From CBDFGT01 sp965247225 (GTDB lineage Bacteria > Pseudomonadota > Alphaproteobacteria > Rhizobiales > Rhizobiaceae): a DNA stretch of 64,000 nt. This document shows, piece by piece, positions 32,961 through 41,189 of the stretch (the first letter of the stretch is position 1; each line of letters opens with the position of its first letter). The DNA is taken from positions 1 through 64,000 of the forward strand of contig CBDFGT010000004.1 of NCBI GenBank assembly GCA_965247225.1. Reading direction: 5' to 3'. Under the pieces are notes generated by a model, which saw nothing but the letters and a program-made list of their open reading frames with translations, made no database searches and was not told the DNA's origin. Both the position numbers and the translations under genes were made by a program.

Positions 32961-33872
32961 ATGGCTCCGGTGCTTGCTGAAATGTCGCTCGTTGAAAATG
33001 CTTTTGCCAAGATCAATCTGGCATTGCATGTGACAGGCCAGAGGCAGGATGGCTATCACCTGATTGAAAGTCTGGTGACATTTGCCGACACGGGTGACCG
33101 GCTTGTGTTTCAGCATTCCGGTATGGACGATTTTACCCTTGACGGGCCGTTTTCGGCGGGTCTTGCCGCAGACAGCCAGACCAATCTTGTGGTGCGGGCG
33201 CGCGATCTTGTCAGGAAGGATCTGCAGATGCGCGGGTTTTGCGCCCCGCCTGTTGCCATCCATCTGACCAAGAACCTGCCGGTTGCCTCAGGCATTGGCG
33301 GCGGCTCGGCGGATGCGGCCGCAACCGTGCGCGGACTGCAACGCTTCTGGGGCCAGGATATATCACCGGCTGCACTCGGCGGTCTTGCCCTGTCGCTGGG
33401 GGCCGATGTTCCGATGTGCATGGCGGGAATCCCGCTTCTGGCCCGCGGAATTGGCGATGCGATCGAGGCTGTTGCCGGTTTGCCGTCCCTTGCGATGGTG
33501 CTGGCAAACCCGCTTGCGGAGGTATCCACACCGCAGGTGTTTCGACTGCTGGAAACCAGAAGCAATCCGCCCCTTGCGCCTTTTCCGGTATCATCCGGCG
33601 CCTCGCAATGGCTGAAGACCCTTTGCCATCTTCGCAATGATCTGGAAGGCCCGGCCCGCAAGCTTGAACCGCTGATTTCGGTGGTTCTGGAAGCGCTGGC
33701 GGATACAGGTGCACAACTGGTGCGCATGTCTGGATCAGGGGCGACATGCTTTGGCATCCATGCTGACATGCAGGCGGCACGGCAGGCTGCCGAAATGCTT
33801 GAGAAGCAGTATCCGGGCTGGTATGTTCAGGCTGTTTCAACAAAAGGACATCACAGCCATGAACAGGATTGA
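32961..33872 (+). CDS. ispE: 4-diphosphocytidyl-2-C-methyl-D-erythritol kinase
   Basis: GHMP kinase phosphorylating CDP-ME in the MEP isoprenoid pathway, supplying IPP for the polyprenyl synthase upstream. 303 aa. AFAKINLALHVTGQRQDGYHLIESL is the N-terminal signature (Lys and Asp catalytic region). LPVASGIGGGSADAAAT (about 107-123) is the GHMP ATP loop. RMSGSGATCFGI (about 255-266) is the C-terminal GHMP motif. ATG 32961 or 32982 are both possible. The end overlaps the moaB-type gene by 14 bp. Confidence 0.96.
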   Translation: MAPVLAEMSLVENAFAKINLALHVTGQRQDGYHLIESLVTFADTGDRLVFQHSGMDDFTLDGPFSAGLAADSQTNLVVRARDLVRKDLQMRGFCAPPVAIHLTKNLPVASGIGGGSADAAATVRGLQRFWGQDISPAALGGLALSLGADVPMCMAGIPLLARGIGDAIEAVAGLPSLAMVLANPLAEVSTPQVFRLLETRSNPPLAPFPVSSGASQWLKTLCHLRNDLEGPARKLEPLISVVLEALADTGAQLVRMSGSGATCFGIHADMQAARQAAEMLEKQYPGWYVQAVSTKGHHSHEQD

Positions 33873-34404
33873 CGAGACCAGGGTTTTTGTTCCGCTCGGT
33901 ATCGCGGTCCTGACGGTTTCCGACAGCAGAACAACAGCCGATGACCGGTCAGGTGACATCCTTGCGTCGCGGATCAGCGATGCCGGCCACAGGCTGGCCG
34001 CCCGCAGCATTGTGACGGATGACAGGCTGGCCATTCAGGAGACTGTGCGTGGCTGGACGCTGGATGACGGGATTGACGTGGTGATTACCACAGGGGGCAC
34101 CGGGTTTACGGGCCGCGATGTGACCCCGGAAGCACTGGAGCCGCTGTTTGAAAAACGCATGGACGGGTTTTCCGCCGTGTTCCATCGCCTGTCCCATGAC
34201 AAGATCGGAACCTCCACCATCCAGTCGCGGGCAACGGGCGGTGTTGCCAATGCAACCTTCATCTTTGTGCTGCCCGGCTCTCCCGGTGCCTGCAAGGATG
34301 CCTGGGATGGTATCTTGAAATGGCAGCTCGACTACCGGCACCTGCCCTGCAACTTTGTCGAGATCATGCCCCGGCTGGACGAGCACCTGAAACGCGGTGC
34401 CTGA
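33859..34404 (+). CDS. moaB: Molybdenum cofactor biosynthesis protein B
   Basis: 181-aa MoaB/Mog-type protein that adenylylates molybdopterin in Moco synthesis (or its inactive paralogue). PLGIAVLTVSDSRTTADDRSGDIL (about 12-35), DVVITTGGTGFTGRDVTPEAL (about 74-94; the GGTG.t.RD.TPEA core) and FVLPGSPGACKDAWD (about 136-150). Length and motifs match MoaB rather than MoeA. ATG 33859 overlaps the end of ispE by 14 bp, indicating translational coupling. Confidence 0.93.
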   Translation: MNRIDETRVFVPLGIAVLTVSDSRTTADDRSGDILASRISDAGHRLAARSIVTDDRLAIQETVRGWTLDDGIDVVITTGGTGFTGRDVTPEALEPLFEKRMDGFSAVFHRLSHDKIGTSTIQSRATGGVANATFIFVLPGSPGACKDAWDGILKWQLDYRHLPCNFVEIMPRLDEHLKRGA

Positions 34405-34468
34405 GAACTGATGCGGGCAGGATTTCACCTGCCGGGTTACTGTTTCAGTCTGCAAGCCCGTCATCGAT

Positions 34469-34486
34469 CTTTCACAAAACTGTCGC
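34469..34486. promoter_or_regulatory. Candidate PhoB box upstream of ugpB
   Basis: CTTTCAC-AAAA-CTGTCGC: two 7-bp direct units with a 4-base A-rich spacer, agreeing with 11 of the 14 half-site positions of the classical pho box (CTGTCAT-N4-CTGTCAC) and with its A/T spacer. About 120 bp before the ugpB ATG. ugp operons are phosphate-starvation genes in E. coli and rhizobia, so the position is sensible. Confidence 0.5.
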
Positions 34487-34608
34487 GATAGCTTCTTCTG
34501 CACGCCATGAAAGGTTTACAGAAGGCTCCTATTGATCCCCCCCGTAACGCAGAGGCTTTTGACAAGCCTGCGGATCAATATTTCCTCCATATCGGACAGG
34601 GGCATAAA

Positions 34609-35934
34609 ATGAAGAAAATCGGTTTGGCAGCAGGGCTTTTGATGCTCGGCATGGCGTCTGTTGCAGGCGCTGCAGACAGGACAAAGTTTGAATTCTGGCA
34701 TGGCCTTTCGGGCGATCTGGGAGAGCGTGTGCAGGATGTCTGCAAGAAGTTCAATGAATCCCAGGCTGACTATGAAATCGTCTGCACATCGCAGAACGGT
34801 TATCCTGAAACCCTCCAGAACACCATTGCCGCCTATCGCGCCAAGAAAAACCCGACCATAGCCCAGATCTTTGATGCCGGCACACTGGACCTGATGCTTT
34901 CGGGTGCATTTGTTCCTGCCAAAAAGCTGATGGCTGACAATGGCATCACCATCAACTGGGACGACTATTTCCCGGGTATCGGCCAGCTCTATGCCACTAA
35001 GGAAGGCGAAATGCTGTCCTTCCCGTTCAATTCCTCGACCGGAATGTTCTATTACAACAAGGACGCCTTTGCCAAGGCCGGGATTGAAACTGTTCCTGCA
35101 ACCTGGGACGACGTACAGGAAGCCGCAAAGAAGCTGAAAGCTGCCGGCTATGACTGCCCGTTTGCCTTCAGCATGGACACATGGACAACCATCGAACAGT
35201 TCTCCGCCATCAACGACCTGCCATTTGCAACCAAAAGCAACGGTTTTGACGGCCTTGATGCGGAACTGGTGATCAACAAGACGCCCGTCGTTGCCCAGCT
35301 GGCCATGTACCAGAAAATGACTGCCGACAAGCTTTTCGTCGTCAAGACCAAGCAGCTTGGCGAAGAGCTGGTGCCGTCCTTCGCAACGGGCCACTGCCAG
35401 ATGATCACGACATCGATTGCCGACCATGGCACGATCGGCAAGACTGCCGCTCCTGACCTGCACTGGGATGTTGCCATGCTGCCGACACTCAAGGGTGTCG
35501 AGCGTCACAAGTCGCTGGTTGGCGGTGCATCGCTCTGGGTTCTCGGCAACCGTTCGGAAGCCGAATACAAGGGCGCTGCCAAGTTCCTCGCCTTTATCGC
35601 CACACCTGAAATGGCCCAGTACTGGTCGACGGTAACCGGCTATATTCCTGTGACCGTTTCCGGATTTGATGCCATGAAAGCCAATGGCTTTTATGACAAG
35701 GCTCCCTACATGGGCCGCGAAAAGGCCATCGAAAGCCTGACCGTGACAGAACCGGGACCGAACACACGCGGTATCCGCCTCGGCTCCTTCCCGCAGATCC
35801 GCAAGGAAATTTCAACCGGCATGGAAGCGATTTTCTACAACAATGCCGACGTACAGGCCACACTGGATGACGTTGTAGCCCGCTCGAACGATATCCTGCG
35901 CCGCTTTGAAAAGACCTATGCAAAGACAAACTGA
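34609..35934 (+). CDS. ugpB: Glycerol-3-phosphate ABC transporter, substrate-binding protein
   Basis: Periplasmic binding protein of the UgpBAEC importer for sn-glycerol-3-phosphate and glycerophosphodiesters. 441 aa with a signal peptide (MKKIGLAAGLLMLGMASVAGAA). FEFWHGLSGDLGERVQDVCKKFNESQ (about 25-50) and FPFNSSTGMFYYNKDAF (about 138-154) are characteristic of UgpB. AGGGG precedes ATG 34609; frames starting at 34507 lie in the leader. A terminator-like hairpin directly follows, separating it from ugpA. Confidence 0.95.
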   Translation: MKKIGLAAGLLMLGMASVAGAADRTKFEFWHGLSGDLGERVQDVCKKFNESQADYEIVCTSQNGYPETLQNTIAAYRAKKNPTIAQIFDAGTLDLMLSGAFVPAKKLMADNGITINWDDYFPGIGQLYATKEGEMLSFPFNSSTGMFYYNKDAFAKAGIETVPATWDDVQEAAKKLKAAGYDCPFAFSMDTWTTIEQFSAINDLPFATKSNGFDGLDAELVINKTPVVAQLAMYQKMTADKLFVVKTKQLGEELVPSFATGHCQMITTSIADHGTIGKTAAPDLHWDVAMLPTLKGVERHKSLVGGASLWVLGNRSEAEYKGAAKFLAFIATPEMAQYWSTVTGYIPVTVSGFDAMKANGFYDKAPYMGREKAIESLTVTEPGPNTRGIRLGSFPQIRKEISTGMEAIFYNNADVQATLDDVVARSNDILRRFEKTYAKTN

Positions 35935-35950
35935 GGTTTGAACCGCAAGC

Positions 35951-35985
35951 TGACCCGCATCCCGAAAGGTGCGGGTCATTTTTTT
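35951..35985 (+). terminator. Rho-independent hairpin between ugpB and ugpA
   Basis: Perfect 9-bp GC-rich stem TGACCCGCA/TGCGGGTCA, 10-base loop, followed by seven T. It lies 17 bp after the ugpB stop and 26 bp before ugpA. As an intra-operon partial terminator it would give an excess of binding protein over permease, as known for several binding-protein operons. Confidence 0.85.
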
Positions 35986-36011
35986 AACACGGTTGATTTT
36001 GCAGGTTTCAG

Positions 36012-36902
36012 ATGAACAAGCAGGCTGTTTTCAAAAGCTGGTGGGTGCCTCTTCTTTTCGCCTTGCCCCAGCTTCTTTTGATTGTGTTTTTCTTTTACTG
36101 GCCTGTCGCCTCCGTGCTGCAATGGGCCTTCACGCTTGAACCGCCCTTTGGCGGGCCTGCGGAATTTGTCGGGTTTGACAATTTCAGGGAGGTCTTTTCC
36201 GACAGCGAATACTGGCGCTCTGTCGGCACCAGCGTCATCTTCACGCTGGTTTCCACCACAACATGCATCAGCATGGCGCTGATCCTGGCCTGCGCCGTGG
36301 ACCGGCAGTTGAAGGGGTCCGGCATTTTCCAGTTCTTCTACATCTGGCCCTATGCCATTGCCGCCCCTGCTGTGGGTGTGGCCTTCCAGTTTATTTTTGC
36401 GCCGGAAAGCGGGATGGTGGGGTTTTTGAACACATGGTGGCCCGGCATCTGGAACCCGGCAACCAACGGCACCCATGCACTGATCCTTGTGATCCTTTCT
36501 TATGCGTGGATTACAATTCCCTATAATTTCATTTTCCTCGTTGCAGGCCTGCAGTCCATTCCCAAAAGCCTGATCGAGGCTGCGGCCATGGATGGTTCAG
36601 GACCGTTGCGCCGGATGATTGATGTGCAGGTTCCGCTGCTTGCGCCAACGCTTTTTCTGGTTCTGGTCCTCGACCTGACAGACGGTTTTGTCGGTGCCAA
36701 TACGTACGGTATTGTAGACCGCGTGACAGAAGGCGGTCCGAACAATGCCACGAATGTGATGGTTTACAGGATCGTGCAGGAAGCCTTCCGGGGGCTGAAC
36801 TATTCCGGTGCGGCCGCACAGAGCCTGGTTCTGATCGGCCTGATTATGGTGTTCACCTTCATCCAGTTCCGCTTTGTCGAGCGGCAGGTTCATTACAAAT
36901 AA
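36012..36902 (+). CDS. ugpA: Glycerol-3-phosphate ABC transporter, permease UgpA
   Basis: 296-aa inner-membrane permease with six predicted helices, starting with WWVPLLFALPQLLLIVFFFYWP. The EAA loop that docks the ATPase reads LIEAAAMDGSGPLRRMIDVQVPLL (about 187-210). Partner of UgpE. The spacing to ugpE is 22 bp. Confidence 0.93.
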   Translation: MNKQAVFKSWWVPLLFALPQLLLIVFFFYWPVASVLQWAFTLEPPFGGPAEFVGFDNFREVFSDSEYWRSVGTSVIFTLVSTTTCISMALILACAVDRQLKGSGIFQFFYIWPYAIAAPAVGVAFQFIFAPESGMVGFLNTWWPGIWNPATNGTHALILVILSYAWITIPYNFIFLVAGLQSIPKSLIEAAAMDGSGPLRRMIDVQVPLLAPTLFLVLVLDLTDGFVGANTYGIVDRVTEGGPNNATNVMVYRIVQEAFRGLNYSGAAAQSLVLIGLIMVFTFIQFRFVERQVHYK

Positions 36903-36924
36903 CAGCGCCGGAGAGACCAGGACC

Positions 36925-37812
36925 ATGATTGAACGCACACCCCTCTTCAACGCCTTTACCTATTTCATCCTGTCTGTGGCCCTGATCTTTTCGCTGGGGC
37001 CTTTCTGGGTGATTTTTTCGGCGGCCACACAGAACCTTCGCGATGTGAACCTGATACCGGTTCCTTTCCTGCCGGGAACAGAGTTCTTCAGCAACCTGGC
37101 GGCGGCCTGGGAACGGGCAAACCTGGGACAGGCCATGTGGAACAGCCTTGTCATGTCCGTGCTTGTGGTCATCGGCAAGGTGGCTATTTCGGCCATCAGC
37201 GCCTATGCCATCGTCTATTTTCGCAGCTGGTGGCGGCATGTGTTTTTCTGGATGGTGTTCATCACCCTGATGCTGCCGCTGGAAGTGCGGGTGATCCCGA
37301 CCTACAATGTGGCAGCCGATGCCCTGCAGCCGGTCAAGTGGCTTGTGAACCTGATCACCGGGATCCAGATCACCACAGAATGGAACCTTCTGAATTCGCA
37401 GACCGGTCTGGTTGTGCCGATCATTGCCACGGCCACGGGTACATTTTTATACCGGCAATTCTTCATGACCATACCGGATGAACTGGCCGAAGCTGCCCGG
37501 ATGGACGGTGCAGGGTCTATCCGCTTCTTCATTGACTTCCTCGTTCCGCTTTCGCGCACCAATATGCTGTCGCTGGCGACCATCATGTTTGTCTATGCCT
37601 GGAACCAGTATCTCTGGCCCTTGCTGATGACAACCGAGCAGGAACACAAGACAGTGATGGTGGCGATGCGCGCCTTGGTGCCGGACAGGCTTTCAACACC
37701 GGAATGGAATGTGACCATGGCCGGGGCGCTGATCATCATGCTACCGCCGCTTGTTGTCGTTGCCGTGCTGCAGCGCTGGTTCGTGCGCGGGCTTGTTTCC
37801 ACTGAAAAGTGA
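36925..37812 (+). CDS. ugpE: Glycerol-3-phosphate ABC transporter, permease UgpE
   Basis: 295-aa inner-membrane permease, first helix FTYFILSVALIFSLGPFWVIF. The EAA loop is ELAEAARMDGAGSIRFFIDFLVPLS (about 186-210). EVRVIPTYNV in the third helix region is typical of UgpE/MalG-type permeases. ATG 36925 is used since an upstream frame would overlap ugpA. Confidence 0.93.
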   Translation: MIERTPLFNAFTYFILSVALIFSLGPFWVIFSAATQNLRDVNLIPVPFLPGTEFFSNLAAAWERANLGQAMWNSLVMSVLVVIGKVAISAISAYAIVYFRSWWRHVFFWMVFITLMLPLEVRVIPTYNVAADALQPVKWLVNLITGIQITTEWNLLNSQTGLVVPIIATATGTFLYRQFFMTIPDELAEAARMDGAGSIRFFIDFLVPLSRTNMLSLATIMFVYAWNQYLWPLLMTTEQEHKTVMVAMRALVPDRLSTPEWNVTMAGALIIMLPPLVVVAVLQRWFVRGLVSTEK

Positions 37813-37837
37813 CCCCCATATTTTATAAAGGACTGAT

Positions 37838-38983
37838 ATGATGGCCGAAATCGATATTCGCAATGTACGCAAGACCTATGGCAAGACACCGGTTCTGCAT
37901 GGCGTGGACCTGACCTTTGTCTCCGGAGAGTTTGTGGTGATTCTCGGGCCGTCAGGCTGCGGAAAATCCACCCTGCTGCGGATGATTGCCGGTCTTGAGG
38001 ACATTTCTTCCGGTGCCATTGCCATTGATGATGTGATCGTCAACGATCTGGAGCCACGCGACCGCGGCTGCTCCATGGTATTCCAGAATTATGCGCTCTA
38101 CCCGCATATGAGTGTTTCCGGCAATATCGGCTACGGACTGAAAGTGGCCGGTGTGCCCAAGCCGGAACGCGAACGCCGGATTGCCGAGACCGCAAAAATC
38201 GTCGGCCTCGGGGACTATCTCACCCGCAAGCCGAGCCAGCTTTCCGGTGGCCAGCGCCAGCGCGTGGCCATGGCGCGGGCCATTATCCGTGAACCGAAAG
38301 TGTTCCTGTTTGACGAGCCGCTGTCCAACCTTGATGCCAAGCTGCGCGTGCAGATGCGCATCGAGATCCGCCGCCTGCACCAGCGCCTTTCGGCGACATC
38401 GGTTTTCGTGACGCATGACCAGGTGGAAGCCATGACGCTGGCCGACAAGCTGGTGGTGATGAACAAGGGGCGCGTGGAGCAGGTGGGCACGCCGCTGGAA
38501 ATCTACCATCGCCCGCGCACCCGCTTTGTCGGCAATTTCATTGGTGCACCTGCCATGAATTTTATCGAAACGCACATTGCGCCATCCGGCGATCATGTGA
38601 TGATTGACGGTGTGCGCCTTGCCATTGACCCGGTTCTGGGCCGCTCCCATGCTGACAGCGAGATTGTCGTCGGTATCAGACCGGAACATGGCCTGATCGT
38701 CGCGTCCGGTACACCGGACAGTATTCCCGCCAGGATCGATTTCATTGAAGAACTGGGTGTTGGCCGCCATGTGCATCTGGAAGTGGCCGGAACGGGTTTT
38801 GCCATCGCAGAAACGCATGGGGTGCATTACAAGCCGGGCGACAAGGTGGGCGTGATCATGCCGAGCGACCATCTGCACCTTTACGCAAAGGATACGGAAT
38901 TGCGGCTGGATGATTCCATCGTCGCGCACAATTCCAATATGTCGCAGTTGCAGGCGCCGGTACAGATGATGCCAGCAGAATAG
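37838..38983 (+). CDS. ugpC: Glycerol-3-phosphate ABC transporter, ATPase UgpC
   Basis: 381-aa ATP-binding protein of the MalK/UgpC type. Walker A GPSGCGKST (about 38-46), Q-loop VFQNYALYPHM, signature LSGGQRQRVAMARA (about 134-147), Walker B VFLFDEPLSNLD, switch His in FVTHDQVEAM. The C-terminal TOBE regulatory domain (from about 240; VVGIRPEHGL) follows. AAGGA precedes two adjacent ATGs (37838, 37841). Last gene of the operon, 2 bp from the convergent glycosyltransferase-like gene. Confidence 0.95.
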   Translation: MMAEIDIRNVRKTYGKTPVLHGVDLTFVSGEFVVILGPSGCGKSTLLRMIAGLEDISSGAIAIDDVIVNDLEPRDRGCSMVFQNYALYPHMSVSGNIGYGLKVAGVPKPERERRIAETAKIVGLGDYLTRKPSQLSGGQRQRVAMARAIIREPKVFLFDEPLSNLDAKLRVQMRIEIRRLHQRLSATSVFVTHDQVEAMTLADKLVVMNKGRVEQVGTPLEIYHRPRTRFVGNFIGAPAMNFIETHIAPSGDHVMIDGVRLAIDPVLGRSHADSEIVVGIRPEHGLIVASGTPDSIPARIDFIEELGVGRHVHLEVAGTGFAIAETHGVHYKPGDKVGVIMPSDHLHLYAKDTELRLDDSIVAHNSNMSQLQAPVQMMPAE

Positions 38984-38985
38984 CG

Positions 38986-39504
38986 TTAACGGGCTGCGAC
39001 TGAAGCCCATGCGGGAATGATTTCCGCATGCAATTTCTTTGCGGCCTGACCGGTGGCAAAGCCTTCCAGCTTCATGCCGCTTTTGACAAGTGTCAGCGCC
39101 TGCCGCCTGGACAGCAGAAATCCGTTTTCCAGGGGCCTGGCCCTGTGCGTTATCCGCTGGAAAAACGGCTTGCGCCAGCGTCTGGACGCTGACAGGCGGG
39201 CCGGTGTTTTGGAGAGCGCAATAAACTCCATAATTTCCTCAACCCAACCGGATTGCGGGCGCGAACCGGGCTCCAGCAAAAACAGCCAGTCACCACGCGC
39301 GGACCGCACAATATCTTTCATGTCCCATTGCAGATGAAATCGCGCCCCCGCCGCATCTGCAACCCGGGCCGAGCCATCCCTGGAACCGTGGTCGAGGATG
39401 ATCACATCACTCACCAGTCCCTGAACAGCACCTGAAACCAGCACAGACAATGTCTGCGCGAGCTCCGGCTCCTGATCCCTGCATTCCATGATGATCGTCA
39501 ACAT
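38986..39504 (-). CDS. Glycosyltransferase family 2-like protein
   Basis: 172 aa with a GT-A-type start: LTIIMECRDQEPELAQTLSVLVSGAVQGLVSDVIILDHGSRDGSARVAD (about 2-50), where DHGSRDGS is the usual nucleotide-sugar DxSxDxT region, followed by ARGDWLFLLEPGSRPQSGWVEEI in the place of the DxD-type motif. The second acidic motif reads LEPGS, without a canonical DxD, so activity is uncertain. Short relative to most GT2 enzymes. Convergent with ugpC. Confidence 0.7.
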   Translation of the reverse strand: MLTIIMECRDQEPELAQTLSVLVSGAVQGLVSDVIILDHGSRDGSARVADAAGARFHLQWDMKDIVRSARGDWLFLLEPGSRPQSGWVEEIMEFIALSKTPARLSASRRWRKPFFQRITHRARPLENGFLLSRRQALTLVKSGMKLEGFATGQAAKKLHAEIIPAWASVAAR

Positions 39505-39560
39505 GCCAAAACCCTAGCCTATCCATGGGTCTGTTGCCAAGTGTGGAATTCTTCATTTTT

Positions 39561-39575
39561 GTTCTTGTATTGTTC
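39561..39575. promoter_or_regulatory. SOS (LexA) box, GTTC-N7-GTTC
   Basis: GTTC-TTGTATT-GTTC exactly matches the direct-repeat LexA operator of Alphaproteobacteria. It lies 70 bp before the ATG of the radical SAM gene at 39645, within its AT-rich promoter region, and 57 bp from the start of the divergent glycosyltransferase-like gene. Confidence 0.65.
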
Positions 39576-39644
39576 CGTTTTTTGATTTAGAAAATATATC
39601 ATGAAACGTCAGGGAAGCGGCACAGCTTTCCACGGGAGAGTACC

Positions 39645-40802
39645 ATGAACCAGCTGTCCATCACACGGCAGGACGCATTTGCGCCTGCCAATACGGCAGA
39701 GCTTGCCGATGCTATCCTGACCCGGTCCGGCATGCGGATCGAGATCGACCGCAGGCGCGGACGTGGCGCAGGTATCAACCCGGCCGGCCGGTTTGAACCG
39801 AAAACGACCGAAGCTTTTGATGATGGCTGGCAGACACTGGAAACCCTGCCCCCTTTCAGGACCGAAGTGCAGATCGAAAAGCCGCGCAGCGTGATTACCG
39901 GCAACGCCTCGCCGGATATTCCGTTTGACCGGTCGGTGAACCCGTACCGGGGATGTGAACATGGGTGCATCTATTGTTTTGCGCGCCCGACACACGCCTA
40001 TATGGGCCTGTCTGCCGGGCTCGACTTCGAGGCAAAACTGTTTGCCAAGCCGGATGCACCCAGACTTCTGGAGCGGGAACTTTCGAGGCCCGGTTACAAG
40101 GTGCGCACCATTGCCATTGGCACCAATACCGATCCCTACCAGCCCATTGAAAAAGAGTGGCGGGTGATGCGGCAATTGCTGGAAGTGTTGCAGGCCGCCG
40201 ATCATCCTGTCTGTATTGTCACCAAATCGGCGATGGTGATGCGCGACATTGATATTCTGGCACCGATGGCAGAAAAGGGGCTGGTGAAAGTGGCGATTTC
40301 TGTGACCACCATGGATCGTGCGCTGGCACGCACGATGGAACCGCGGGCTGCAACGCCTGCCAGACGTCTGGAAGCCATCCGTGCGCTTGCCGGCGCCGGC
40401 ATTCCGACAGGGGCCATGATGGCACCGGTCATTCCCGGACTGACGGACCATGAAATTGAACGGGTTCTGGATTCTGTGGCAGCCGCCGGTGCGCGTGAGG
40501 CAGGCTATGTTCTGCTGCGGTTGCCGCTGGAGGTCAGCCCGCTTTTTCGGGACTGGTTGTTGCGCCATTATCCGGATCGCTACCGCCATGTGATGTCGCT
40601 GGTGCGCTCCATGCGTGGCGGCAAGGATTATGATGCGGATTTCGGCAAGCGGATGAAGGGAACCGGGCCATATGCCTGGCAGATCAACAGACGCTTTGCC
40701 ATGGCAACAAAGCGCCTCGGCCTCAATCTGCATCGCATGTCCCTGCGCGACGATCTGTTCGTTGCGCCAAAAGGTCAGGGGGTGCAGCTCAGTCTTTTAT
40801 GA
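39645..40802 (+). CDS. Radical SAM protein, SplB-related PA0069 family
   Basis: 385-aa 4Fe-4S radical SAM protein. The cluster motif is CEHGCIYC (CxxxCxxC, about residues 104-111) inside SVNPYRGCEHGCIYCFARPTH, the signature of the PA0069/Rv2578c branch of COG1533, which also contains spore photoproduct lyase (SplB). SAM-binding region near AIGTNTDPYQPIEKEWRV. Function in non-sporeformers is unproven; an SOS box upstream and kinship to a DNA lesion lyase suggest a DNA-repair role. rnhB follows after a MITE-like insertion. Confidence 0.88.
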   Translation: MNQLSITRQDAFAPANTAELADAILTRSGMRIEIDRRRGRGAGINPAGRFEPKTTEAFDDGWQTLETLPPFRTEVQIEKPRSVITGNASPDIPFDRSVNPYRGCEHGCIYCFARPTHAYMGLSAGLDFEAKLFAKPDAPRLLERELSRPGYKVRTIAIGTNTDPYQPIEKEWRVMRQLLEVLQAADHPVCIVTKSAMVMRDIDILAPMAEKGLVKVAISVTTMDRALARTMEPRAATPARRLEAIRALAGAGIPTGAMMAPVIPGLTDHEIERVLDSVAAAGAREAGYVLLRLPLEVSPLFRDWLLRHYPDRYRHVMSLVRSMRGGKDYDADFGKRMKGTGPYAWQINRRFAMATKRLGLNLHRMSLRDDLFVAPKGQGVQLSLL

Positions 40803-40863
40803 TCCCGGTTACATGGATGACGGCAACCCCGCCCCGGTTTCGGTCATCGTTTCGCCAGGTCTT

Positions 40864-41130
40864 ATACCAACCTGCATAGATATTGACCTATTTCGTGTGC
40901 TAGAGAGCGCCATCCGGCGCGAAGCAACCGCAGAGCGATGTACAAGCATCGGTCGAGGATTGTGACAAAGTCCGGTGGCTTTCTCAGGCACACCCATAGG
41001 GCCGGTCGCTTTTGCTCTCAGGCTGTCGTCGAAAAACCTCGCTGGACCTTTTGGTCCCACTGCGGTTTTCTCCTAACCGGAAATCAAAATCGATCCGGCG
41101 AAATAGGTCAATATCTATGCAGGTTGGTAT
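40864..41130. mobile_element. 267-bp MITE-like element with perfect 32-bp terminal inverted repeats
   Basis: The left end (40864-40895, beginning ATACCAACCTGCATAG) is the exact complement of the right end (41099-41130). The interior has no ORF that looks real. It lies between the radical SAM gene and rnhB. No convincing target-site duplication longer than one base is visible. Size, perfect ends and lack of coding capacity fit a miniature inverted-repeat element mobilised in trans. Confidence 0.85.
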
Positions 41131-41189
41131 TACGGAGCCGCCCTTTCCGGGACTTGCGCAGGACAGGGTGGTGTGCGATTTTCACCCGC

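Noticed and set aside
39645..40802. Calling the radical SAM gene splB
   Set aside because: It belongs to the wider COG1533/PA0069 branch; true spore photoproduct lyase is a sporeformer enzyme and equivalence is unproven.
40864..41130. Structured RNA or riboswitch in front of rnhB
   Set aside because: The perfect 32-bp ends 200 bp apart and the lack of a downstream biosynthetic or transport gene fit a MITE-like element better.
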